A DNA stretch of 64,000 nucleotides from Campanula takesimana (lineage: Eukaryota; Streptophyta; Magnoliopsida; Asterales; Campanulaceae). Below, piece after piece: positions 30,921 through 40,990 of this stretch (position 1 is the first letter of the stretch; the number at the start of each line of letters is the position of its first letter). The stretch lies in the NCBI GenBank assembly GCA_026119855.1, contig JAOWBW010000364.1:992001-1056000 (forward strand). The letters are read 5' to 3'. The position numbers were made by a program, and so were the translations under genes. Under the pieces are notes generated by a model. It searched no databases. It saw nothing but the letters and a program-made list of their open reading frames with translations, and was not told the origin of the DNA.

Positions 30921-33608
30921 TGTAGACACCCCAATCTCGAACCCCTTATCAAACCTTTTTAAATTGGTCTAAACCCTGAAATTGACCTAGAGACCTCGAT
31001 TTGGCTATGTGGGAGTTCCGTATTCCTTATCGGTGCATCTAATGGATTAACGGACTTCAAATTCATGATCAGAGCGAAAAAACGAGTAAACGGACATGTA
31101 CTTCAATTTTTGAGCTGCGGGACCCGAACAGGGCCCCACCCTTAGAACTGCTCGTTCTTATCCAGTTTTTGCATTAAAAATACATACTTGTCATCCCTTG
31201 TTCATAAACATATTTTAGATAGATGTACGTGACCACAAGATTATTTCAAGCAACTTTCATGTTGAGCCCGTGGACAACCGGGACACCGGAGTGCGCACAT
31301 ACGGACAAAACCTGGACTGTTGCGGAACCAATACCAGAGCAAGAATTGTGGTCATATATGTTGAAAATTCAAACTAGGCATGATGACACCCAACCACCAT
31401 CCAGCACATGACAGCCAAGGAATGGTCAACTCAATAAAGGATGGTCCAATCGGAGCGCGACAAGTGGCGAAATCTGATTCCCCAGCAAAATACACTGAAG
31501 CCGTACGGCTCACTACTTGGAGTACGGCTGCAATGGAGCCGTACGGCTTCTCTGTCTGGTATCAGCCTTTGTTGAAAATTCCTCCTTATCTTCAATACCA
31601 TTATAACCCCTCAAATCACTTCCATCCGGCCATCAACTCACCACCACCCCTACATACCCCTACTAAAGGGAATTTTGGTCAAGAAGAACCACCTCCCTCC
31701 TCCATATACTCCATGCTTGATCCCATTTGAAAGGGGGGGATTCACAAACACTACACCATCATTCACAAAACACTACACCATCATTCACATACACACATCA
31801 CACTCTTCTTGCTCTCTCTAAGCACTCAAAGAGCCCCCCCAAACTTCAGTCCATAAACCACCACAACACCACCATATCACCACCATAATTCCACCCTAAA
31901 CACTACACAAAGCAAAACAAACCACTCACTCAAACACTATCTCAATCAAGGCAAACACCTTAAGAAAACAACCAAAAAAGTCTTCCCTTGGAAGCAAAGG
32001 GAGCACATCTAGGTAATATCTTGTTCTTGTAAGATTCACCTATGTAAAATCTAGATCCTCATGTGATTTGTAAAGAGGTCTAGCCAATTGTTAGGCTAGA
32101 CCTCCATTTGATGAACACAAATGTAATAGCTATGATTTCTTGCTACATCTCTTGCTTGAATAAACATTCATGATGACCTTTGACTCTTGAGTTGTTTCCT
32201 ACTGTAAATAATGTGCATAGTGTTCATGTTTTCATGTTATTGTTGATACAAGATGATTTGGGGACGTTTTCCAAAAGATGAATATGACACTTTCCTTAGT
32301 ACCCCCAAATCTGTCCATGTCCTGTTTTCTCTCCATGTTAACCATCATGTAATCTGATCTAGAAGCATGAATAGGTGTTGTTTTGTGTTTTTAACATGTA
32401 CATCTATGTTCACAAGACGTTTCATGCCTCTATTAGGCCTTTTGAGTGAGTTTGCATGAGTGTTTTCATGTCATTTGTAGATTTCTAGTAATCTGTCCAA
32501 GCTGTACCTTTCTGTCTTGTTTCTTTGTTTATGCATAGAAAACATGGCTTTTGGTCTTAGACCACAAAATAGTTTATGTTCTACACACAACTAGGAAGAT
32601 GAGAATGTAAATATAATATTTTTACCATTAGTGTAAGAGGTTCTTTCCATTTTTTGTTTCAACTCTCTGCTCTCAGATTAACATATTTCTTGTTCTGACA
32701 CCAAAATGTCAGAGGTGTTTTGTGTGACTTAAACCTTCTTGATGGCTTTGAAAATCCCCAGATCTAAACTTTGATATGTTAGGAATAACTTTCATGTCTA
32801 GTGTTCCCCATGATTCCCCCCGTTTTCATGATGCAAAAAGTGGATCTTTTATGGATGTGTATGAATGTCTGTCAGATCTGGCTGTTGAAAGTTCTATCTT
32901 GCATGCCTTTTTGGACACCATAACATGCTCCTAAAATGAGAGGCAAAATCATGGTTGATGCTTGATGTGTTAGGAAGTTTTCATGACCTTTACTTTCCAG
33001 ATTGTGCAAGCAAAAGAGCAGGTACACAGGGAAGAAAAACATAGCAGTCCCTAAATTGACTTGGGACGGACTTTTAGACATTCATTTGATGGGATTTGTT
33101 TCCCTTTGTGTTCACCATTGTACATTATAATCCCCCGCCCCTTTTATGTTTTCCCTTTACTGATGTGAATGCCAAATCATTTTTAAAACCGAGTGGGAGT
33201 CCACCCAAACCGACTCTCATTTGTGAATTAAAGCAAACATTCCTAGAATAGGAAGACTTCCTCGTATATTAAATCACCATTTTGTTAGGGCATAAAAGTA
33301 AGGCATAAAAGGCATAAAATTGAATCTATGTGGCATGCATACTAGAGACCATTACGGGCGAAGAGAGTGCCTAACCCCTTCTCTTCTCATAACTTAGCCC
33401 CCGAACCCACTATCTCTAAAAAGGGTTTTATCTTCGTTTTTCTTAAAATAAAATGAGGTGGCGACTCTTGACTGTTTTGATTCCATCGAGAGGAAACCAT
33501 TGTGTGAGAACCAAGCGCATTTCCAAAAGCGCATCAGCACGAAACGGACCCGAATCGCTTTCACGAGCGATCATTTCGCGGTTTGGCTTTCGAGCGCAGG
33601 CTCTCACA
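30921..33608 (+). repeat. Tat-2 3' LTR (intact)
   Basis: 2688 bp, TGTAGACACC...GCTCTCACA, followed by the GTGTT duplication. It carries GCCGTACGGC palindromes (about 31499-31546) and the PBS-like decamer GTGGCGACTC (33458-33467). It shows the undisturbed sequence at the Tat-3 insertion point. Overlapping open frames match the other LTR and are not genes. Confidence 0.92.
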
Positions 33609-33613
33609 GTGTT

Positions 33614-34565
33614 CAAATCGTTTGAAATTCATCAAAGATGAAACTTGTGTTTGCTAAGAAATTAGTGGGAGCATAGTCTAATTCCTAGTCTTATATATGT
33701 GGTTGACATATAGCTCATTATCAAAGAGTTTTTTTATGAAAGACTTAGGAAGAAGCCGCTTACATCCTTGAAATTAATATCTATTGATATAAATCTAGGA
33801 ATTTGATTGGTTTGTGTCAAAGTACTTATAAAGATAAAGTACTGAATTATTCAGTATGCAAGACTCTTGGAGAAGAACTTGCAAGGTTGTCTAATGACAA
33901 TATTCTTGGCAATACTTAGTCTTAGTGGAAGACTAATGAGCAAGAATACATGATTAGGATTTCGTATGCTTCGGCAATTAGATCTATTTTGTATGTCATA
34001 TGATGTACTTAGACGGGATAACTCGTATACTTGGAGTATGATGAGAATATACTGATCATATCCTAGCGAAAATCACTAGATAATGGTCAAGAATGTCCTT
34101 ATGTACTTGAGAAGAACTAAGGATGCATTCTTGATGGTTGTTGACATGGGAGATGATCTAGTAAATAGTTACATAGATGCGTGCTTCCACATCGACAAGG
34201 GTAATTTAAATCGCAGTATAAACATATGTTTAAAGTAAGTGCTATTAGTTGGAATAGTTCCAAGCAAATACACTATAAATTATTATACGAATAAAATTGA
34301 GTATTTAGTTACATGAGTTGTAACTAAGGGAGTTGTTTGAATATAGATGTTATTAGTAAAACTAGAAATAGTTTCTAGTACTACTAATCCTATGGACCTT
34401 TATTGTAAAATAATGATTATTCCACATGCTAAGGTGCCAAAGGCTCATCTATTATCCAAACACACACTCAGACATTTCTATCTTTACGAGAAATCATTGA
34501 TATGGGAGATGTCAAAATATGCAAAAATACCTTATGATGATAACAATGATAATCTTCCTACATAA
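33614..34565 (+). pseudogene. Cop-1 reverse transcriptase/RNase H, second part (decayed)
   Basis: Continues the copia pol interrupted at 10243. Readable pieces include 'MKDLG' and 'GIKI'-like segments near 33745-33800. The clearest is the C-terminal frame at 34347-34565, with 'SSTTNPMDLYCK' and 'HAKVPKAHLLSKHTLRHFYL', corresponding to the RNase H end of copia polyproteins. Stops and indels are frequent. The PPT follows closely, as in intact copia elements. Confidence 0.75.
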
Positions 34566-34640
34566 GATCCTCCACATGCTGTTATGATGGTCATAAGCTA
34601 AGCTCAATAGTATTGGATACGCATTGATTGGGCCTAGTGC

Positions 34641-34651
34641 AAGTGGGAGAT
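34641..34651 (+). promoter_or_regulatory. Polypurine tract of Cop-1
   Basis: AAGTGGGAGAT followed by TGTTGAAG, the usual copia PPT/LTR junction. Confidence 0.8.
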
Positions 34652-36077
34652 TGTTGAAGATTATTCCCTATGCCCTTGAGAAAGGTCTTACGTTACATCA
34701 TGTTCTTATTTGTTATGGAGAAAACACTGGATTATTATATGTTTTACATGTTTATTGTAATAATCCCCGTCCCTAGTACTTATGAAGTACTAGTATAAGT
34801 TTAATTGATGATCATGTGATGATCATGTGTATATGATACAAATTAAACTTATGGGTACTTGTTGGAGAACAAGTACTGGACTTGACCCAACTATGAGATT
34901 TATGTCATGGTCAGATGTCATAATTAAATATCATATAGTTATATCATTTGATATCCTTACTCTTGAGATTATCATGGTCTTCCACATGATGAACATTATG
35001 TTTGATGTAGTCAACCGCTACCCTTAATCATGTAGTCATAAAGGCTATGATTGGCATAATCGGATTCTTGTAGGGAAGAATGTTAAGTCAATATGGAATT
35101 TGTCCCTCCTCAAGAGAGATATCTGCTTAGGCCACTCGTAGAGTGAGATTGATGAAATGCGTGGCCACGCTCAAATGAATTGGTGTGATCAATATCATTT
35201 GCTCATAATCATTCTATTAGGGATCGAGAAAGCATTGAACGAGATAAGTTGATGTCGATCATGACTTATGTTCAATATGATATCGCGTGACAAAATGATT
35301 GTGATATGTTCTATGAGGATAACGAACTTCGTTAAGTTATATTAATTGGGTAGTCATGATGGCTTGCTAGATTCCACTCATGACTTATGGGTTTGACCTT
35401 GGTTGGACTCATTGCCAACTTAATATAATCCTATGGGGTCACACACATAAGAACGAATCAAGAAAAGACAAAAACTGAGTTTCTTGCGGGCACGACCATG
35501 CCGATTAACAAGCACGACCGTGCCAGAATTCAACTTCGACAGATCAGGCTCGGACCAAGTGGCACAGCCGTGCCATTTGGTGAGCATGACTATACCAGAG
35601 TTCCTGGAGCCAAATTTTGGTAAGTTAAATTGGGTGAGGGATTAGGTCTCAAGAGTCCTTAAGGGTGAAGGATTTTTTAGTATAAATAATCCCCTTTCAC
35701 CAGCCATTAAACTAATGCAATACATATGTTTGAAAAACATATTCTTGAGCCTAGATTGAGAATCAAAAGCTCAAGAACACCAAAATTCATATAGCCATTG
35801 AAGATTAGAAAAGTGTGTTTTCTAATGGGTCTAGCAATCCAAATCTAGAATTATTCTAGATATTCGTTCGCGTGTGGATACACATAGAGGATGTTTGCTT
35901 TAGCATCTCAAGTTCATGTTCCTGTGATCCTGATTCAAAGATCGCCAAGAATGGAGAGATCAAATCCAAAGCTTGAAGACTTGAAGATTTGAAGATCCAA
36001 AAATTTTAAACGCACAACTACGGTTAGTATTCTAAATTCAACTTGCTATTAATTTAATCATCATGAATGGATCTTGG
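34652..36077 (+). repeat. Cop-1 3' LTR, truncated
   Basis: It starts TGTTGAAGATTATTCCC and runs to GGATCTTGGG, where LTR-8 interrupts it. In the 5' remnant the same phrase continues into about 65 more bp. A TATA box is at 35681-35690. About 100 bp upstream of it are short dyads such as GCACGACCGTGCC and GCACAGCCGTGCC (about 35488-35595). Confidence 0.82.
35681..35690 (+). promoter_or_regulatory. TATA box of the Cop-1 LTR
   Basis: TATAAATAAT in the 3' LTR, preceded by GC-rich dyads and followed by 'cccctttcacc'. Confidence 0.5.
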
Positions 36078-36360
36078 GTGTTGTTCAAATATATGTACAG
36101 GACTTAGAATTGCTTAATCCCAATCATAGTTAACACTTAGGATCCCCCAATTTTTGTTTGAACCTTTAAGGTATCTTTAGGATTCCTAGTGACCAGCACA
36201 GGTGTATTACAACTCTTCATTACAAGGCAAACCAGCTAAGAGGACATCAGAAAACATATCAGCAAACCAGCATTCAAGTTGCCAATCAAGGAACTACTCA
36301 GTGTATAACACAGGTTACCAGCAACCCTATAATCAGCGAGGACAAACTGAAGTTTACTGG

Positions 36361-36631
36361 TAGTCAACTCAAGATATTCTTTACTTGAATATCTTCAGGT
36401 TACATAGTTCTACAGTAGTTGACTTTACCGATTACTTTTGTACTGTCTTTCTGAAAGTTGCTATCTGTCTCTGTTACGGTTTTTGTGCAAGTCTGGTAGT
36501 CAACTCAAGATATTCTTCACTTGAATATCTTCAGGTTACATTGTTCTACAGTAGTTGACTTTACCGATTACTTTTGTACTGTCTTTCTGAAAGTTGTTAT
36601 CTGTCTCTGTTACGGTTTTTGTGCAAGTCTG
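36361..36631 (+). repeat. 136-bp direct duplication with nested dyads
   Basis: 36361-36496 and 36497-36631 are near identical. Each holds AAGATATTC...GAATATCTT and, outside it, AGTCAACT...AGTTGACT, so each unit can fold into a two-part stem. Confidence 0.85.
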
Positions 36632-36850
36632 ACACCGAGCTACTTTTAGCTCTACTCTGTCCCTACTTGCTTTTTGCAGGTAACCGGCTGAGCAAAATGG
36701 GTCTTTACCCATCAGACTTTTACAAGCATGCGTGTACTTCAAATCCCCTCCATTAATGCAAAAGATATCGCATTTAATGCTCCTCACCTAACCGGCTGGA
36801 AATTAAAAATACAAGCCTTCTTCCCCAAGACTCAAGTCATTTACTCCTCA

Positions 36851-36860
36851 TATAAATAGA
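36851..36860 (+). promoter_or_regulatory. TATA box of LTR-8
   Basis: TATAAATAGA, with 'ggactcagagcattgaag' downstream as in a transcribed leader. Confidence 0.5.
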
Positions 36861-37285
36861 GGACTCAGAGCATTGAAGAGGGTTGGTGCATTTAAGAGAA
36901 TTGAATTGTTTTGAAGAATTAAAGCTCAAACATTCCTTGTCCCAGAAATCATTAGACATTTAATAGGACATACACTTATGCACAAACTCATCAACAATGT
37001 CAGTATTCCTGAACTGGATTATTTAAAGAATACGTTGTTTGAGTTTTTCACACACCCACCTGAGTGAGATAAGTTCTTTGGACTTGCCGTTCAAAAATAC
37101 TTGGTCAGATTTTGTATCACGATCCATTAGTGATCTCTATAGTTTAGGTCTTTGTAACCGGCAAAGCCGTGCCTGTAATAGACTAGAGAAAGCTAATAGT
37201 GCACTTAACCCAAATCCAAGTTCTGACTAAACTTGGTAGAGGACGTAGCAGTATTTACACTGTGAACCTCTCCAAATACTTGTGT

Positions 37286-39345
37286 TGTCACGACCCGAAA
37301 ACCCGTCTCTATTTTGTTATTAAATAATTAACTATTTATCTATTTATTTGATTATTTATTTATGTGCGCATTTTATATCTCATAATATTAATTTGTGCCT
37401 AGCATTATTTGGTTGATAGTGTGTTAAGTGGGTAGTAGTGAATTAAATTGGTAGAAGGGTTTTTTGGGTTTAACTGTACTAGGTAGATGAGCAGGGGGCC
37501 TTAGTGTAACTTTTTAAATAATAATCTCCTACTCCCTCCCTACTTCCCCTTCTCCCTCACTCTTCCTCACCACACACACAGCACACTCTCTTTCTCTCTT
37601 CCATGGAAAAAGGTAAGAAATCTCCCTCTCCTTCTTCCTTCATTTTAGTCACCTTCCTCTCATCTTTTCTTTGTGCTCATTTTATGAAATGTGTTTAGAT
37701 CGTCGATAGGATCGTGTAGAGCAAAAAATATTTGAATTCCCTCATCTTTCATAAATTCAAGTAAGTTTACTTTCCCCCATTTTTATGTCAAAATGCTCAT
37801 TATATGTTCATATGATGATTTAGATGATATACATTGATCCTTGGTTGAGTTTTGAAGTGTTTGATTGGTTACTCATTTTGTGATATTTGATAAAGAGTTC
37901 ATTATTGATTTATGGGATTTAATCTTGGTTTGGGTTGATAAATGATGTTGTTTTGGTCCCTCATAAGCTTAAATGTTGTTTGGGTACCTTGCTGATCTTG
38001 TGAGAAGTGTTGATTTTGGTTGATTTGGAAAATGGTGAGAAACCTTGATTAAACCTAGCTATCCTCTGCCCAGCCCGTCGACCAGGCGCCCGCCCGTGCT
38101 GAGCCAGGCGCCCGCCTACCTGGCTTTCTCCTTCGGCCAAACCTTCTGGTCAAATAAGCGCCCGCCTGCCCCTTTGCGTGCGCCCGCCCGCCCTGTTTCT
38201 GGAAATTCTTCTTTTTGGTTGTTTAAAACTAGGTTGCTTCCTTAGTTTAAATTTTATTACTCTAATAAAATTAAGTTAACATCGTGGAACAATTTATTAA
38301 TTGGAATTGGTTCCTTTGTGCATAAATATGTTATGGAATTTGATTAAGTATCGTTTTGGGAATGTTGGCCACCTTTGATGTGTTGTTTGGATTGGTTTAC
38401 CTTTGTGGTGATTTATTTAGGATGGTTCCCTACTTTGGAATCATTAGTTGTTTATTTAAGCTAGTATTTATTACTTGGCATTTAATTGAAAGTCCAGCTG
38501 GTATATGTGGTTGTGTCGGGCGATGGGAATATTATAATGGCTCCGAGCCAAGTCCATTATAATGTGACCATTGTTTTGCCCTTATTTTCCTCTTCCAGAT
38601 TGGCCTTGGTTGAGATGAGCTAGCTTCCTTCGGAAGTAGTCTAGCTAACTTTTTGGAGTATGACTTTGTGTCATGACTCCCGTCCTTTGTGACATGTTAC
38701 TATTGGTTATGGTTCCGGTACCGGGGTTTTCTCTTCAGCTCTTATGCTACTATGAAGATGTTGATTGGTTGATTGTTGAAGCTGCGCAGCGATCCTTTAT
38801 TTGGTTCTATCAGTTGGAAAACCTTGGCTAATATCCTTTGTTATTTGTTTAATTCCGCTGCTATCTGTTAACTGCTAATTGCTATGTGCTATATGTGATT
38901 TATTATTGCTTATTGCATCTTAGCATGTCATGTAGTTGCATTAGTAACTTATTGAGATTTATCTCACCCTCTTTCTTTTATCTTTGTTTTTCCTTAACCC
39001 CCCCCCCAGGAGGAAAGGATTAGTACTCGCTGATCACGAGGAGGACGTCGAGTGTGGAAGTAACTTTTGGGAAGGTTGTTTCGGTTTACATTATTTAAAT
39101 GTATAACCTTTGGGATAGTGTCCAAACATTGACGTCATTAAGAATTGTGTATTTTGTATTTTTGGGTATAAGCTTGTGGAGCTTATGCTAGTTGTATTTT
39201 GTTGTTGTCAAGCTTGGAATTATAAAACTTTTCCTATCATCTTTTGGTATAAAATGGAAATTTTTATCTTCAGTATTTTGATAATCGTGTGTTTAGTCGA
39301 CGTCCAGTTCGCGTACTCTTGGCCCGAGGGGTCGGGGTCGCGACA
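37286..39345 (+). repeat. Chr-1 5' LTR
   Basis: 2060 bp, TGTCACGACCCG...GGGGTCGCGACA; the two ends form an extended imperfect inverted repeat. It contains GC-rich CAGGCGCCCGCC repeats (about 38075-38200) and a C10-AGG tract (38998-39010) that looks like a splice acceptor. Open frames are chance. Confidence 0.88.
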
Positions 39346-39347
39346 GT

Positions 39348-39359
39348 TGGTATCAGAGC
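39348..39359 (+). promoter_or_regulatory. Primer-binding site of Chr-1 (initiator Met-tRNA)
   Basis: TGGTATCAGAGC two bases after the LTR, standard for this lineage. Confidence 0.9.
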
Positions 39360-39465
39360 TATGGTTTAGCTCTAAGTTTAAGTATAGGTGGACTAGTATG
39401 ACCTAGGAGGGTAGTTGTGTTCGGAGTGAGTAACGGTTGATATTTTATGCAGGTATTTGTTCAAC

Positions 39466-40990
39466 ATGGCAAGAAGAAGAAGTGGTGAAGGTAACGCCGG
39501 AACTTCAAATCAGAATGAAACAAGAGATGAAGCCCGTGCAATGTTTCAGGGTATGTTTGAGGCGGCCATGAAGGCTATTCATGACCAAGGGCCGAGACTA
39601 GAGCAAGCACCACCACCCCAATACGGTTTGGAGCAATTCTTGAAACTGAAACCGGCGGAGTATAATGGGGAACCCGATGTGAAGAAGGCCGAGCTATGGA
39701 TTGAGTCGATGGAGAAAATTTACGATGTCTTTGGTTGCACTGGTGAGGATAAGGTCCGATTTGCGGCCTATAATCTTGTGGGTACCGCCGAGCATTGGTG
39801 GAAAGGGATTGAAGCAAGTTGGGACGAGACTAATACACCGTATGCGTGGGAATTGTTTGTGCGGAAATTCAAAGAGCATTTTATTCCGGTAGTTGATCAG
39901 AACCGGAAGGAGATCGAGCTTCTCAATTTGGACCAAGGCTTGTTGTCTGTGGCTCAGTACTCGGCTAAGTTCACAGAATTAGCCAGGTACTGTGACTATC
40001 TTGTAAGGACGGAGGAGCAGAAAGCAATGAGGTTCATCCGAGGTTTGAAGACATCTATCCGGACTCAGCTTATAGCTCAGAGGATTCTGACTTTCCAGGA
40101 TGCCGTGGATCGTGCATACCTAATCGAGCAAGACATTGGGGAACATAAGAGGAAGACCGAGGTCGCAAACACGGGTAAGCAAGGAAGTCATGCCAAGTCA
40201 CAATCACATCAGCGTTCAGATAACCGAGGTAATTCACGAGGACCATCTCAGTTTAAAGGACAAACCGTATCAAGGAATCCGGGTACTACTCCGGGGAACC
40301 AAAATAGGTGCTAGAGATTGCCCGAGAAACAGAGGTCAACCATCGGGGGTAGGAGCTGGTGCTCCACAGGGTCAGAAAAGAGATGCTGCGGGAAAGCCCA
40401 AGGTCCAAGGAAGGGTATTTTCCATGAATCAACAACAAGCTACCGATGATCCTTCTGTTATTGGAGGTATTGTTTCTGTGTCAAATGTGAGCGCTCGTAC
40501 GTTAGTAGATCCAGGATCATCGCATTCTTACATATCTGTGCAATTTGCTTCTTTGCTAAATGCTGCATTTGAGTCTTTACCTTATGTGCTAGAGGTGTCG
40601 ACCCCTATAGGAGAATGTTTTGTGACCGATAGAGTATTTCGTGCTTGTGATGTGCTTATATGTGGTCGTGTCTTGTGTGCGGACTTGGTAGTCCTTCCGA
40701 TTCAAGACTTTGATGTTATTTTGGGTATGGATTGGTTGAGCAAGTTTCATGCTTCTGTTGATTGTCGCAAGAAAGTTGTTACTTTTTCTATTCCCAATGT
40801 GCCAAAGTTTGTTTTTGAAGCTAGTCCTTTGAGTAGAAATATTCGTTTAATTTATTATGTGAAAGCGAGAAAATTATTGCATCATGGTTGTGAGGGTTAC
40901 TTGGGTAGTGTGCTTGATACCAAGAAAGAATCACCTGGTTTGGAAAGTGTTCAGGTAGTTAGAGAATTTCCTGATATTTTCTCTTCTTGA
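39466..40990 (+). pseudogene. Chr-1 gag-protease, frameshifted by an internal deletion
   Basis: From the ATG the frame encodes a retrotransposon gag with 'FLKLKPAEYNGEPDVKKAELW' and 'AAYNLVGTAEHWWKG' blocks, and stops at 40314. Compared with Chr-2, about 120 bp including both zinc knuckles are missing just before the stop. Sequence then continues in another frame (to 40990) with 'RDCPRNRGQ', the protease signature 'VDPGSSHSYIS' and 'VILGMDWL'. The second frame ends in stops at the next deletion. Gag packages RNA and the protease cuts the polyprotein; both are disabled. Confidence 0.88.

Larger units (their letters stand above)
10244..33608 (+). mobile_element. Tat-2: large non-autonomous Tat-like element, TSD GTGTT
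   Basis: LTR ends are TGTAGACACC...GCTCTCACA, and GTGTT occurs directly before (10239-10243) and after (33609-33613). The span includes Tat-3, which sits inside the 5' LTR. Without it the element is about 11.8 kb, with LTRs of about 2.69 kb and an internal region of about 6.45 kb (24467-30920). The PBS is Arg-type and the PPT is GAGGGGCTC. The internal region has tandem repeats and stem-loop motifs but no gag, protease, reverse transcriptase or integrase that I can recognise. LTR and leader resemble Tat-4, so Tat-2 probably used proteins from a Tat-4-like relative. Confidence 0.88.
4905..36077 (+). mobile_element. Cop-1: old Ty1/copia element, host of several insertions
   Basis: Both ends are identified by a shared LTR segment (4905-5039 and about 36007-36077). 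Inside lie an initiator-Met PBS at 5041, decayed integrase/reverse transcriptase sequence (8781-10243, 33614-34565) and a PPT (34641-34651). Intervening blocks are a solo chromovirus LTR (6616-8775) and Tat-2 (10244-33608). Removing them rejoins Cop-1 sequence at perfect 5-bp duplications. Many stops and frameshifts make it the oldest element here. The 5' LTR is cut by Tat-1 and the 3' LTR by LTR-8, so its own TSD is not recoverable. Confidence 0.85.
36078..37285 (+). repeat. LTR-8: LTR fragment of an unclassified element
   Basis: It starts TGTTGTTCAAATATATG exactly where Cop-1 stops and is cut by Chr-1. A TATA box (36851-36860) and an AC-rich downstream part support an LTR with U3, R and U5. 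Neither PBS nor a second LTR is in the window. It contains a 136-bp direct duplication. Copia origin is a guess. Confidence 0.55.
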
